From Oscillospiraceae bacterium (GTDB lineage: Bacteria; Bacillota; Clostridia; Oscillospirales; QAMX01): a stretch of 64,000 nucleotides of DNA. The position numbers were made by a program, and so were the translations under genes. Numbering within the stretch: the first letter of the stretch is position 1; each line of letters begins with the position of its first letter. Where the stretch lies: the NCBI GenBank assembly GCA_015067675.1, contig SVMB01000008.1, positions 1 to 64,000 of the forward strand. Direction: 5' to 3'. Under the pieces are notes generated by a model, which saw only the letters and a program-made list of their open reading frames with translations, did no database searches and was not told the DNA's origin. Shown in pieces: positions 18,770 through 27,449 of the stretch.

Positions 18770-20911
18770 TTATGCTGCCAGCTCGTAGGAAAACTGGTTT
18801 TCCTCGCAGTATTCATGCATGACGCTGCCTTCCACGACGGTGAACACGGCCTTCGTGCCCAGATCACCGAAGAGCGCGCCTTCGATCGTCTCAAGGCTGG
18901 CAGGCATCGTCAGGCTCTCCAGCGCATCGCAGCCCACGAAGATTGACGCGCCGATGGACTTCACACCCTCGTGTACCGTCAGTTTCCGGAGGGAAGCGCA
19001 ATTGTAGAAGCAGCCCTCGCCCAGAACCGTCAGCGTATCCGGCAGAGTCACGTCCACGAGCGCCTGGCATTCGTAGAACAGGCTTTCCTGCAGCTCGGTT
19101 ACGCCTGCGGGAATCGTGATTTCCTCCAGCGCCGTGCAGAACGCAAAGGTCATGTCGCCAAGCTTTGCAACACTCTCCGGCAGCGTCACCTTCGTGAGGG
19201 AGCTGCATTCGTAGAAAACGCCCTTGCCCAGCTCGGTCACACCTTCCGGCACTTCAAAGGAAGTCAGAGCATTGCAGGCGGTAAAGAAGCCCTCGGGAAT
19301 TGCCGTAATGCCCGTGGGAAGGGTGATGCTTTCCAGTTTTGTGCAGTTGGCGACGCCATAGGCACCAATCTCCGTGATCCCCGCAGGCAGGACGATCTCG
19401 GTCAGGCTTTCGCACTCACGAAAAACGCTGGCGCCCATTTTGGTCACGGTTTCGGGGATTTCAATCGTCTGCAGCACTTTACAGCCCTGGAAAAGACCCT
19501 CAGAAAGCTCGCTCATCGTATCCGGAAGGGTAAGTGACTGCATGGAGGCACAGCCAGCGAAGGTGTAGGGACCAAGCTCGGTGATACCGGCAGGCAGCTC
19601 CACGGTTTTGAGCACGCTGCAGTTTGCAAAGGCATATTCGCCGAGATTTTTCAGGTTTGCAGGCAGCTTTACCTCGCGCAGAGAGGCACAGTCGGCCAGC
19701 ACATGACTGCCCATGGAGGTGATGTTGTCATGGAGTTTGAGTTCAGTGAGGTTTTTACAGCCGTAGAACGCACCGCCGCCCAGCTCCGTCACAGTCTCGG
19801 GCACGATATAGGAATTAAAGCCCAGGCAGCCGTAGAAGAGATTGTCGGGGATACGGGTAATCGCCGCAGGCAGGGTTACGCCGGAAAGGCTCTCGCAGGA
19901 GGCAAATGCTGCGGCGCCCAGTTCCGTCACGCCCTCCGGAAGCTTCATCGCCCGCAGGCTGACGCAATTTTCAAAGGCACCGTCACCGATGGCAGTCACG
20001 GTTTCGGGAAGCTCAATGCTCACAAGGCCCGTGCAGCCGGAAAACATATAAGCCGGCACGGCGGTCATGCCCTTGGGCAGGGTCACTTCGGTCAGTCCCG
20101 CGCAGTCCTGCAGCAAACCGTCGCCGATGCTCACAAGGCTTGCAGGCAGCTCCACCTTGGTCAGTGCGCGGCAGTTGCCAAAGGCCGCTTCACCAACGTG
20201 GGTCAGCTTTGAGGGCAGCAGCAGCGTGGTCATCGCCGTGCAGGTATAAAATGCGCCATCACCGATCTCGGTGAGACTGCCCGGCAGCGACACACTGATG
20301 AGAGAAGTACAGGAACTGAACGCGTCGGCGGAGATACCGGTCAGGTTGCGTGGAAGATTGACCACCGTCACGTCGGTGTTGCCCTGGAAGGCAGTGCTGA
20401 GATACTTGACGCTGGCCGGAACATTGACCGTGCCGCCGGCGCCGTTATACTTGATAAGCACCTGATCGCCCGCGACCACAAACTCGCCATCCTGAAAGTC
20501 AAACCAGGGAGTATAGGCAAAGGCGTGGGAACCGATCCTGGTCACCGTAGCCGGGATGATAACCTCACACAGGGCATCGCAGCCGTCAAAGGCTCGATCC
20601 CCGATAAACGTAACCCCATTGGGGATGGTCACAGACTCGATGGTCGTGTTGACATAGAAGGCCTCGGCACCGATACCGGTAACGGGCTTGCCGTCAAGGG
20701 TTTCGGGGATGACGACTCTGGCTTCTTTTCCCAGATAGGAGGTGATCACTGCGTGATCCTCATACACCTCATAGCCGTACTCTTCGCTCACGGCAGTGCT
20801 CAGCGGCTTTTGTTCTACCACGGGCGCAGGTGCGCTGCCGCAGCCCGCCAGCAGCACCGCAATGAGGCACATGGCAAGGCTGAGCGCTGCGATAGATTTC
20901 AGATTCTTCAT
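18770..20911 (-). CDS. Leucine-rich repeat (BspA/LRR_5 type) lipoprotein
   Basis: Lipobox LLAGCGS; about two dozen 23-aa LRR_5 units such as LPETVTAIGDGAFENCVSLRAMK. Confidence 0.93.
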   Translation of the reverse strand: MKNLKSIAALSLAMCLIAVLLAGCGSAPAPVVEQKPLSTAVSEEYGYEVYEDHAVITSYLGKEARVVIPETLDGKPVTGIGAEAFYVNTTIESVTIPNGVTFIGDRAFDGCDALCEVIIPATVTRIGSHAFAYTPWFDFQDGEFVVAGDQVLIKYNGAGGTVNVPASVKYLSTAFQGNTDVTVVNLPRNLTGISADAFSSCTSLISVSLPGSLTEIGDGAFYTCTAMTTLLLPSKLTHVGEAAFGNCRALTKVELPASLVSIGDGLLQDCAGLTEVTLPKGMTAVPAYMFSGCTGLVSIELPETVTAIGDGAFENCVSLRAMKLPEGVTELGAAAFASCESLSGVTLPAAITRIPDNLFYGCLGFNSYIVPETVTELGGGAFYGCKNLTELKLHDNITSMGSHVLADCASLREVKLPANLKNLGEYAFANCSVLKTVELPAGITELGPYTFAGCASMQSLTLPDTMSELSEGLFQGCKVLQTIEIPETVTKMGASVFRECESLTEIVLPAGITEIGAYGVANCTKLESITLPTGITAIPEGFFTACNALTSFEVPEGVTELGKGVFYECSSLTKVTLPESVAKLGDMTFAFCTALEEITIPAGVTELQESLFYECQALVDVTLPDTLTVLGEGCFYNCASLRKLTVHEGVKSIGASIFVGCDALESLTMPASLETIEGALFGDLGTKAVFTVVEGSVMHEYCEENQFSYELAA

Positions 20912-20994
20912 AACTGGTTCTCCTTTGCAAAAGACAGGGGGTGGCTCTGCTCCCCGTTTCCGGTTGCAGCTCCACCCCCACGGGTTAACCTTGA

Positions 20995-22479
20995 TCAGGC
21001 AATTTTACCGGCCATGTTGTAGCCGAAGGAAGAGATCTGGGCAGTGAAGCCCTCCATACGCTCGGCAACCCAGGCGTTGTACTCCTCGGTGCGCAGGGCT
21101 CCCTCGATAAGCTGGGTGCGAACCTCGGCGTTCTCGCCGACGTAGTAGAGGATGTGGCAGCCGAACTCACTCACGACGATCTCGGCATCGCCGGTCTGGC
21201 GGGCATCGTCATAGAGCCAGTTGTTGACCTCGGTCACAACCTGGTTGCGGGGAACATTGGTATACAGGCCGCCTTCAACCACGGCGGTATCATCGGAATG
21301 CTCGTCGGCCAGAGCGCCAAAGCTCTCGGCAGTCGCCTCACCGGCCTTCCACTGGGCCAGGATTTCCTGAGCCTCGGCCAGAGCCGCAGCCTCGGCCTCG
21401 GCGGTCACGGTGCCATCCTCGCCGGCTTCGGCGGTGATAAGGATATTGCGGAAGTCACGGGAATTGTAGAGGTTGTCCTCACGCTCGATAAACTGAACCA
21501 CGGTGTAGCCGTAGGTCTGCTCAAAGATCTCGGCATCACCGGAGGCACGCTCGGCATCAAAGAGCCAATCGCCGTAGGGAAGGGTGCTGACATTGGCGTA
21601 GGGAGCGTTGTTGGTCCGGGTAGCGGAATCGTCCTCGTAGTAGGACTTGGATTCCTCATCGACGATATCATAGATAACGTCGGCGAAGTTTTCACCGGCA
21701 GCCAGACGGGCGATGATGCTCTCGGCCTCGGCCTTGGCGGCAGCCTTGGCAGCATCAGCGTCCTCACCCTCGGCAGCAGCGCCGTTGATGCTGTAGATGC
21801 TGTAGCTGACATACTCATAGGCATTGGGATCGGCCTGATAAGCAGCGTCAAGCTCCTCGGCGGTGTAGGTCATACCTTCGGCGATCTGGGCAGCATAGGT
21901 CTCGGCGATGAATGCCTTGCGGGTATTGGCCTCGTAGATGGCGGCATTCATGCCGGCGCCGTAGACAGCCTGCAGATAACCGTTCTTGCTGAAGCCATAG
22001 GCCTCGGCGGCGGCATAGGTACCGGAAATAAGACCGGCAAGCTCTTCCTCCTGCTCGGCACTGAGCGTAAAGCCGGCCGCGGCAGCCTCTGCATTGAGCA
22101 TGGAAACGTTCTCGATGTTTGCAACGGTGGATTCCTTGATGTAATCGGCCCAGGTCTGATCCTCGGAGTACTGCTGCTCATCAAGCGGCACGGAGGTATC
22201 AAGAATCATGGACACGTAATCGCCGTAGGTGCTGTAGAGGTTATTGTAAATGGTCTGGTAGGAGCTGTAGTAGTAGAAGTTAAAATCGGCGGGGGTGTAA
22301 GTCTCATCGCCCACGGTGACGGCGTTGGCCATACGGTAGACAGCGCCCGAAGAGAACAGGGCAAGGGGAGTAATGAGAATCAGCACGGCCAGGATAATGG
22401 CAACGGTGATGATCGTCTTTTTGGTCTGGGTACGCTTGGCGGCGGCGCGGCGCGCAGCCTTTTCGGCGGCTTTGCTCAT
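20995..22479 (-). CDS. Membrane-anchored peptidylprolyl isomerase (parvulin/SurA-PrsA-like)
   Basis: N-terminal TM anchor; two parvulin-like segments (FRNILITAEAGEDG..., FGALADEHSDDTAVVEGGLYTNVPRNQVV...). Confidence 0.8.
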   Translation of the reverse strand: MSKAAEKAARRAAAKRTQTKKTIITVAIILAVLILITPLALFSSGAVYRMANAVTVGDETYTPADFNFYYYSSYQTIYNNLYSTYGDYVSMILDTSVPLDEQQYSEDQTWADYIKESTVANIENVSMLNAEAAAAGFTLSAEQEEELAGLISGTYAAAEAYGFSKNGYLQAVYGAGMNAAIYEANTRKAFIAETYAAQIAEGMTYTAEELDAAYQADPNAYEYVSYSIYSINGAAAEGEDADAAKAAAKAEAESIIARLAAGENFADVIYDIVDEESKSYYEDDSATRTNNAPYANVSTLPYGDWLFDAERASGDAEIFEQTYGYTVVQFIEREDNLYNSRDFRNILITAEAGEDGTVTAEAEAAALAEAQEILAQWKAGEATAESFGALADEHSDDTAVVEGGLYTNVPRNQVVTEVNNWLYDDARQTGDAEIVVSEFGCHILYYVGENAEVRTQLIEGALRTEEYNAWVAERMEGFTAQISSFGYNMAGKIA

Positions 22480-22705
22480 GGTGAATCATCCTTTTCGGTA
22501 TATTTGCGAAGTCGGTGTGTCCGCTCCGCATGAAATCATAGACAGTTTTACATTATACCCGAAAGCTCCCCAATTTGCAAGCATCAAAGCACGATTTCTT
22601 TTGAACCAGTCGTAAATTTTCCGTACCCAATCCCGATTTTCTCCATTTGAGGCATCTTGACCCGGATTTCATCCCGCAGCCAGCTTCCACGCTTCTTCCG
22701 TACAC

Positions 22706-22735
22706 GTAAAAAAGCGGGGCTCAGATGAGCCCCGC
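22706..22735 (-). terminator. Intrinsic terminator for small Cys/Gly-rich peptide gene
   Basis: Minus strand GCGGGGCTC-atct-GAGCCCCGC followed by TTTTTT. Confidence 0.85.
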
Positions 22736-22761
22736 CTCCGTCAGACAGATCAATACGTTCC

Positions 22762-22920
22762 TCAGCAATCGCTGCAGCCGCACAAGCCCCCGAAGCCGCC
22801 GCAGAAACCGCCGCTGAGCCACAGCACGATCACCGCGATGATCACCAGAGTCCACAGGCAGCTGTTGTTGCCGCAGCCGCAATTGCCGTTGGAAGAATAG
22901 GTCATACCGTTGCAAGACAT
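22762..22920 (-). CDS. 52-aa Cys/Gly-rich single-TM small protein (not in ORF track)
   Basis: Reads MSCNGMTYSSNGNCGCGNNSCLWTLVIIAVIVLWLSGGFCGGFGGLCGCSDC*; SD GGAGGG upstream; own terminator downstream. Confidence 0.8.
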   Translation of the reverse strand: MSCNGMTYSSNGNCGCGNNSCLWTLVIIAVIVLWLSGGFCGGFGGLCGCSDC

Positions 22921-23034
22921 AAGATAGCCCTCCGAATTCATAACTTGCGGCCGGTCTTTCTGACCGCCACACTACAGTATATACGGATGGCTTCCATTCG
23001 GTGACAGGACAGCGTTCGTCCTTTTTCACCGGTC

Positions 23035-24198
23035 TTATCCGACGATGACCGTCGCCCGGTAGGCCGCGTCAATGGCCACGGTGCCGGAATCAATCAGAAT
23101 ATCCAGCAGGCGCACGGTTGCGTCCTTCTTCGCCGTCATCAGCGCCTTATATGATGAAAACGCCACATGGTCGCGGTAGAACACGCTGCTCATGGCATTG
23201 ACATCGGCAAACGTGAGCATACCGATCTGCTGCGCTTTCTCAGATGCCTTTGACCAGACAAAATCACCGGCTGCGTCATTATATCCCAGCGCACGCAGCA
23301 AAAACGTCAGATACTGTTCGCGGGTAGCGCTCTGGTCGGAGCCGTACTTGTCTGCACTGATGCCGTTGGTATATCCACGGGCGTAGGCATAGGCCACGTG
23401 GCGGTCTGCCCATGCGGGCACATCCTTGAAGGGATGCTTTGCGGTACTCGCCAGCGCCTCGTCCTCCTCACCCAGCAGACGCACCAGCATCACCAGCGCC
23501 TCAACACGGGTAGCCTCGCGGGTCAGTTCAAATCCTGCATTGGTGCCCTTGAACAATCCCATCTCCCGCAGGGCCTGGGCATACCTGAGATACTGCTCGG
23601 TGTAGACACCCGGTGTCACCGGATCAGAGGGCTTTTCGACGATGCCGCCGGAAGAAGCAACGCCCAGCAGCTTTGCACTGCCCGAGACCGTGATCACGGC
23701 ATTACCCGCTGATGCGCGCAGGCCGCAACCTCCTGTATCGGCAATGATGTAGAGATGCCCCGGCACCAGCACCGTACCGTCGGCACAGCCGACACCCTCG
23801 CTTGCGTCCACCAGCACAGTTCCCGCTGCGGCGACAACCTCAGCCGAGCCGCTGACGAGGGTAAACTTGGTTCCGAGTGCACCTGTGACGACGGAACCGG
23901 ATGAAAGCGTGTAGCTGCCGCTTGTCAGGGTACGCATGGCGCGGGCGTTCATGGTATCCAGCCAGAGCTCCGAGCCGATCTGCACACGCAGGCTGCCGGT
24001 GGAGAAGTTTTTCTCAAGGGTCTCCTCAAGCGCCGCGAAGGCGCTTTCCAGCATCTGCTGCGTCTGGCTCATGATGTAGGGCTGGTAGGTATCTGTCAGA
24101 TAGCTGCGGGTAACCACAGGGTCCGCCGCAGTGGTCAGCACGCCCGAGAGCAGGATCGCCGTCATCAGCAGTGCCATGAATCGAAGTTTCAGTTTCAT
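23035..24198 (-). CDS. Secreted SLH-domain surface protein
   Basis: Signal peptide MKLKLRFMALLMTAILLSGVLTTAA; SLH-like LTREATRVEALVMLVRLLGE and SATREQYLTFLLRALGYND. Confidence 0.8.
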   Translation of the reverse strand: MKLKLRFMALLMTAILLSGVLTTAADPVVTRSYLTDTYQPYIMSQTQQMLESAFAALEETLEKNFSTGSLRVQIGSELWLDTMNARAMRTLTSGSYTLSSGSVVTGALGTKFTLVSGSAEVVAAAGTVLVDASEGVGCADGTVLVPGHLYIIADTGGCGLRASAGNAVITVSGSAKLLGVASSGGIVEKPSDPVTPGVYTEQYLRYAQALREMGLFKGTNAGFELTREATRVEALVMLVRLLGEEDEALASTAKHPFKDVPAWADRHVAYAYARGYTNGISADKYGSDQSATREQYLTFLLRALGYNDAAGDFVWSKASEKAQQIGMLTFADVNAMSSVFYRDHVAFSSYKALMTAKKDATVRLLDILIDSGTVAIDAAYRATVIVG

Positions 24199-24208
24199 GA
24201 ATGCTCCT

Positions 24209-24907
24209 TTACCTGTTACCGAGAGGGGCAAAGACCCGCATCGCCAGCCGTTCGGACAGCGGCATACTCTCCCTTGCCTCCTGCTGGGCAGGAATGCGGC
24301 AGCACAGCGTCATCAGGCTGTCCGCCAGATGGACATTCTCCACCGCCGTACGGGATCCTTCGGCCTGAATATCCACCGATGTAAAGTTCCAGATGCCCCG
24401 CACCCCGCAGCGCATCAGGATATCGGCCGTACTCTGTGCCGCGCTGCCCGGACAGGTCAGCACCGCCACCGCAGGATGAAATTCCATGCAGAACTGCTCC
24501 AGCATCGCTGCGTCCAGCACGGTAACATCGCCGATCACGCGGCCGATTTTTTCCGGATCTGTGTCAAAACACGCAGCAATGCTGACACCGCAGCGTGAAA
24601 ATACGCCGTCGGTAAACAGCGACTGCGCCATACTGCCCATGCCGACGATCACGCCGCGGCAGCCTGCCTGCAGATTCAGGATCTCTGCCAGTCGGTCACG
24701 CAGCGTTTCGGTGTTATAGCCGTAGCCCTGCTGACCAAAGCCGCCGAAGCATGAAAAATCCTGACGCACCTGCGAAGCGGTGAATCCCAGCGCCTGCGCC
24801 AGTTCATTGGAGGATACGCGTGAGATTCCCTGACTGCACAGTGACTGTACATATCGGTAATAGCGGGGCAACCTGCGGATAACAGCGGATGATACTTTTG
24901 CGGCCAT
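24209..24907 (-). CDS. rex: Redox-sensing transcriptional repressor Rex
   Basis: VIRRLPRYYRYVQSL...ISSNELAQALGFTASQVRQDFSCFGGFGQQGYGYN. Confidence 0.95.
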   Translation of the reverse strand: MAAKVSSAVIRRLPRYYRYVQSLCSQGISRVSSNELAQALGFTASQVRQDFSCFGGFGQQGYGYNTETLRDRLAEILNLQAGCRGVIVGMGSMAQSLFTDGVFSRCGVSIAACFDTDPEKIGRVIGDVTVLDAAMLEQFCMEFHPAVAVLTCPGSAAQSTADILMRCGVRGIWNFTSVDIQAEGSRTAVENVHLADSLMTLCCRIPAQQEARESMPLSERLAMRVFAPLGNR

Positions 24908-24962
24908 GGATTCTCAACTCCTTTTTGATCGTATCCTGCTTTGCGCCTTCTTTACAAGCTCT

Positions 24963-24991
24963 ATTATAGCGGTTTCGTCAATGTTTGTCAA
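24963..24991 (-). promoter_or_regulatory. Consensus sigma-A promoter for rex
   Basis: Minus strand TTGACA-N17-TATAAT. Confidence 0.85.
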
Positions 24992-25056
24992 ATGAACTTT
25001 TTATGCGGGCAAAACCTGTGATTTTCGCTGAACTTGAGCCGCTTTTTCTTTTTTGA

Positions 25057-25085
25057 TTGACACTTCTCTTACGCCGTGGTATAAT
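25057..25085 (+). promoter_or_regulatory. Consensus sigma-A promoter for metK
   Basis: TTGACA-N17-TATAAT. Confidence 0.92.
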
Positions 25086-25094
25086 ATTTCCGCA

Positions 25095-25188
25095 GTAAAA
25101 TGACGGCCCGGTGCGGCATGCGCCGGGGTTTTTACGTTTATACAGAAAGGAGTAGCACCGGTTGTCCGCCGGTTTGCACACTTGATAC
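25095..25188 (+). promoter_or_regulatory. Candidate structured metK leader with alternative pairings
   Basis: CCGGTGC (25108-25114) can pair with GCGCCGG (25120-25126) or GCACCGG (25155-25161); GTAAAA/TTTTAC outer stem; SD AAAGGAG 36 nt before ATG. Confidence 0.5.
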
Positions 25189-26376
25189 ATGGCTTTACAG
25201 AAACTCTTCACTTCCGAATCCGTCACTGAGGGACATCCCGACAAGCTCTGCGACCAGGTGTCCGACGGCGTGCTTGACGCGGTACTGGCCCAGGATCCCA
25301 TGGCCCGCGTGGCCTGCGAAACCTGCACCACCACCGGCGTCGTGATGGTCATGGGTGAAATGACCACCAACACCTACGTTGACGTGGAACAGATCGTCCG
25401 CGATACCGTCAAGAAAATCGGCTACGACGGCTCCGGCGACAGCTTCGATTACAAGACCTGCGCCGTGCTCACCGCTATCCACGGTCAGAGCCCCGACATC
25501 GCCATGGGCGTTGACTCCGCTCTGGAAAACCGCGAAGGCGGCAAGGATGCCTACGACCTCATCGGCGCCGGCGATCAGGGTATGATGTTTGGTTACGCCT
25601 GCCGCGAGACAAAGGAACTCATGCCCGCGCCCATCACCTTCGCCCATGAGCTGACCCGCAAGCTCGCGGAAGTCCGCAAGAACGGCCGTGTTCCCTTCAT
25701 CCTCCCCGACGGCAAGAGCCAGGTCAGCGTTATCTACGACGAGAACGGCAATCCTGAGCGTTTTGACAACATCGTCATCTCCACCCAGCATCTGGCCAGT
25801 GCTTCCCTTGAGCAGATCCGCGAGGCGGTCATCGAGGAAGTCATCTACCAGGCTGTGCCCATGCGCATGATCGACAAGAACACGAAGATCTACGTCAACC
25901 CCACCGGCCGCTTCGTCATCGGCGGTCCTCAGGGTGACTCCGGCCTCACCGGCCGCAAGATCATCGTTGACACCTACGGCGGCTATGCCCGCCACGGCGG
26001 CGGCGCCTTCTCCGGCAAGGATCCCACGAAGGTTGACCGCACCGGCGCCTACTATTCCCGCTACATCGCCAAGAACCTCGTTGCCGCAGGCCTCGCCGAC
26101 AAGTGTGAGCTGCAGCTGGCCTACGCCATCGGCGTTGCCCAGCCCGTGTCCGTGCTGGTAGACTCCTTCGGCACCGGCAAGCTGGATGACCTCAAACTCG
26201 CCGAAATCGTGCGCAAGCATTTCGATATGCGTCCCGCTGCCATGATTGAGCAGCTGAATCTGCGCAAGCCCGTTTACCAGCAGGTCGCCGCCTACGGTCA
26301 CATGGGCCGTCCCGACCTTGACCTGACCTGGGAGCGCACCGACCGTGCCGAAGAGCTGAAAGCCTATCTGGGTTAA
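25189..26376 (+). CDS. metK: S-adenosylmethionine synthetase
   Basis: [57 protein letters not shown]. Confidence 0.98.
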   Translation: MALQKLFTSESVTEGHPDKLCDQVSDGVLDAVLAQDPMARVACETCTTTGVVMVMGEMTTNTYVDVEQIVRDTVKKIGYDGSGDSFDYKTCAVLTAIHGQSPDIAMGVDSALENREGGKDAYDLIGAGDQGMMFGYACRETKELMPAPITFAHELTRKLAEVRKNGRVPFILPDGKSQVSVIYDENGNPERFDNIVISTQHLASASLEQIREAVIEEVIYQAVPMRMIDKNTKIYVNPTGRFVIGGPQGDSGLTGRKIIVDTYGGYARHGGGAFSGKDPTKVDRTGAYYSRYIAKNLVAAGLADKCELQLAYAIGVAQPVSVLVDSFGTGKLDDLKLAEIVRKHFDMRPAAMIEQLNLRKPVYQQVAAYGHMGRPDLDLTWERTDRAEELKAYLG

Positions 26377-26392
26377 GTGAAGTGTTAATTTA

Positions 26393-26423
26393 AGCCGCCG
26401 TTCAAAATGAACGGCGGCTTTTT
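26393..26423 (+). terminator. Intrinsic terminator of metK
   Basis: AGCCGCCGTTCA-aaa-TGAACGGCGGCT-TTTT. Confidence 0.92.
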
Positions 26424-26541
26424 GTGTACATTCAACGTTTTTACCGCAGGACGTTTTTCCAGTCTGTCACGCGGTGGAGCAAGGGAACAGCCACTCAGGC
26501 ACGGCGGAGATTCCAAATGAGCAGGCATTCATCCCAAGGGA

Positions 26542-26786
26542 GCGGGCGGTCATAAATGCCCGCCCGTACACTGGTGCAGATCGCATTATAGGTGCGCCGT
26601 ACCCCTGATGGATTTGATGTTGTCCCAGATCCCCTCTCGGGTGATCGACATAGGCAAATATCGACGGGGATAAATAAATATTTTGCCGTGACAGCGGCTA
26701 AGAGAAATTGGAAACGCGATCTTCTCCGCGGCAGACGTTGGACGAACCGAGTACCATTGTACGTGCGGGCATTTATGACCGCACGC
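26542..26786. repeat. Non-coding element bounded by 28-bp inverted repeats (MITE-like)
   Basis: gcgggcggtcataaatgcccgcccgtac (26542-26569) vs gtacgtgcgggcatttatgaccgcacgc (26759-26786); two mismatches. Confidence 0.65.
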
Positions 26787-26872
26787 CACCTATCGGCTTG
26801 ATGCCTCTTTCTATTTGCTGCTACCGCTTTCCCGCAAAATACTTTACACTGCTTTAGATGTGAAATCACATT

Positions 26873-27097
26873 TCACCTGCGCGGATATTTTCCCGGCACA
26901 TCTGAAGCACCGCTGATATAATCCACACTGACATTATAATACTTTGCAAGAATCAAAATACTGTCAAGCGGGATTCTGGTTTTACCCAATTCATAGTCAG
27001 AATACGTTTTTTGACCGATGCAAAGTAATCCGGCAACCGTTTTTTGTGACAAATCGCGATCCTCCCTAAGCGCACGGATACGCTGCGTGTAGTGCAT
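26873..27097 (-). CDS. XRE-family helix-turn-helix transcriptional regulator
   Basis: MHYTQRIRALREDRDLSQKTVAGLLCIGQKTYSDYELGKTRIPLDSILILAKYYNVSVDYI; SD GAGGTG. Confidence 0.92.
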   Translation of the reverse strand: MHYTQRIRALREDRDLSQKTVAGLLCIGQKTYSDYELGKTRIPLDSILILAKYYNVSVDYISGASDVPGKYPRR

Positions 27098-27142
27098 TTT
27101 CTTCACCTCAAAAAACACTATATCTCAGAGTTTATTACACTA

Positions 27143-27171
27143 TTGACTTATAGAGTTATAAACTCTATAAT
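27143..27171 (+). promoter_or_regulatory. Promoter with palindromic operator filling the spacer
   Basis: TTGACT-N17-TATAAT; palindrome TATAGAGTT-ATA-AACTCTATA at 27149-27169. Confidence 0.8.
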
Positions 27172-27213
27172 GGTTTCAAAGTCTGTACTCTATACCAGAT
27201 ATGAGGTGATAAT

Positions 27214-27393
27214 ATGGATCAGCCTACCTGTGCAGATTGCCTGTGGTTCGTTCGGCACTATATCCGGATCGGCTCCGGCTACACAGCCATACGTTCCGGA
27301 CTGTGCTGTCAGAGACGCGGCAAGATCCGTAAATGCTCAGACCCGATCTGCAAACGGTATTGCGATAAAAACGCCTCTCCCCTGACCAAATGA
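27214..27393 (+). CDS. 59-aa Cys-rich small protein (not in ORF track)
   Basis: Reads MDQPTCADCLWFVRHYIRIGSGYTAIRSGLCCQRRGKIRKCSDPICKRYCDKNASPLTK*; SD GAGGTGA; own promoter and terminator. Confidence 0.8.
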   Translation: MDQPTCADCLWFVRHYIRIGSGYTAIRSGLCCQRRGKIRKCSDPICKRYCDKNASPLTK

Positions 27394-27399
27394 TCCGAA

Positions 27400-27430
27400 A
27401 AGGCCGCGATTCCATGTGAATCGCGGCCTT
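27400..27430. terminator. Intrinsic terminator between small protein and YgiQ-type gene
   Basis: AAGGCCGCGATTC-catgt-GAATCGCGGCCTT flanked by T/A tracts. Confidence 0.85.
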
Positions 27431-27449
27431 TTCGCATTTATGACGTCTT

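Noticed and set aside
22721-23029. 102-aa minus-strand track ORF
   Set aside because: Out of frame with the supported 52-aa Cys/Gly-rich peptide and runs through its terminator; Arg/Gln-rich out-of-frame composition.
25107-25135. CCCGGTGC-ggcat-GCGCCGGG-GTTTTT as a plain attenuator/terminator before metK
   Set aside because: U-tract is short and followed by an SD and further structure; kept as part of the candidate leader instead.
25092-25188. SAM-I riboswitch upstream of metK
   Set aside because: Expected SAM-I core (CTTATCAAGAGAGGTGGAGGGA-like) is absent; only an unassigned structured leader can be supported.
25195-26301. 368-aa minus-strand ORF opposite metK
   Set aside because: Antisense shadow; low-complexity Gly/Ala/Asp/His composition.
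26495-26869. 124-aa and 67-aa ORFs within the metK-XRE intergenic region
   Set aside because: Reading frames cross the inverted-repeat element and lack SD; better explained as a non-coding repeat.
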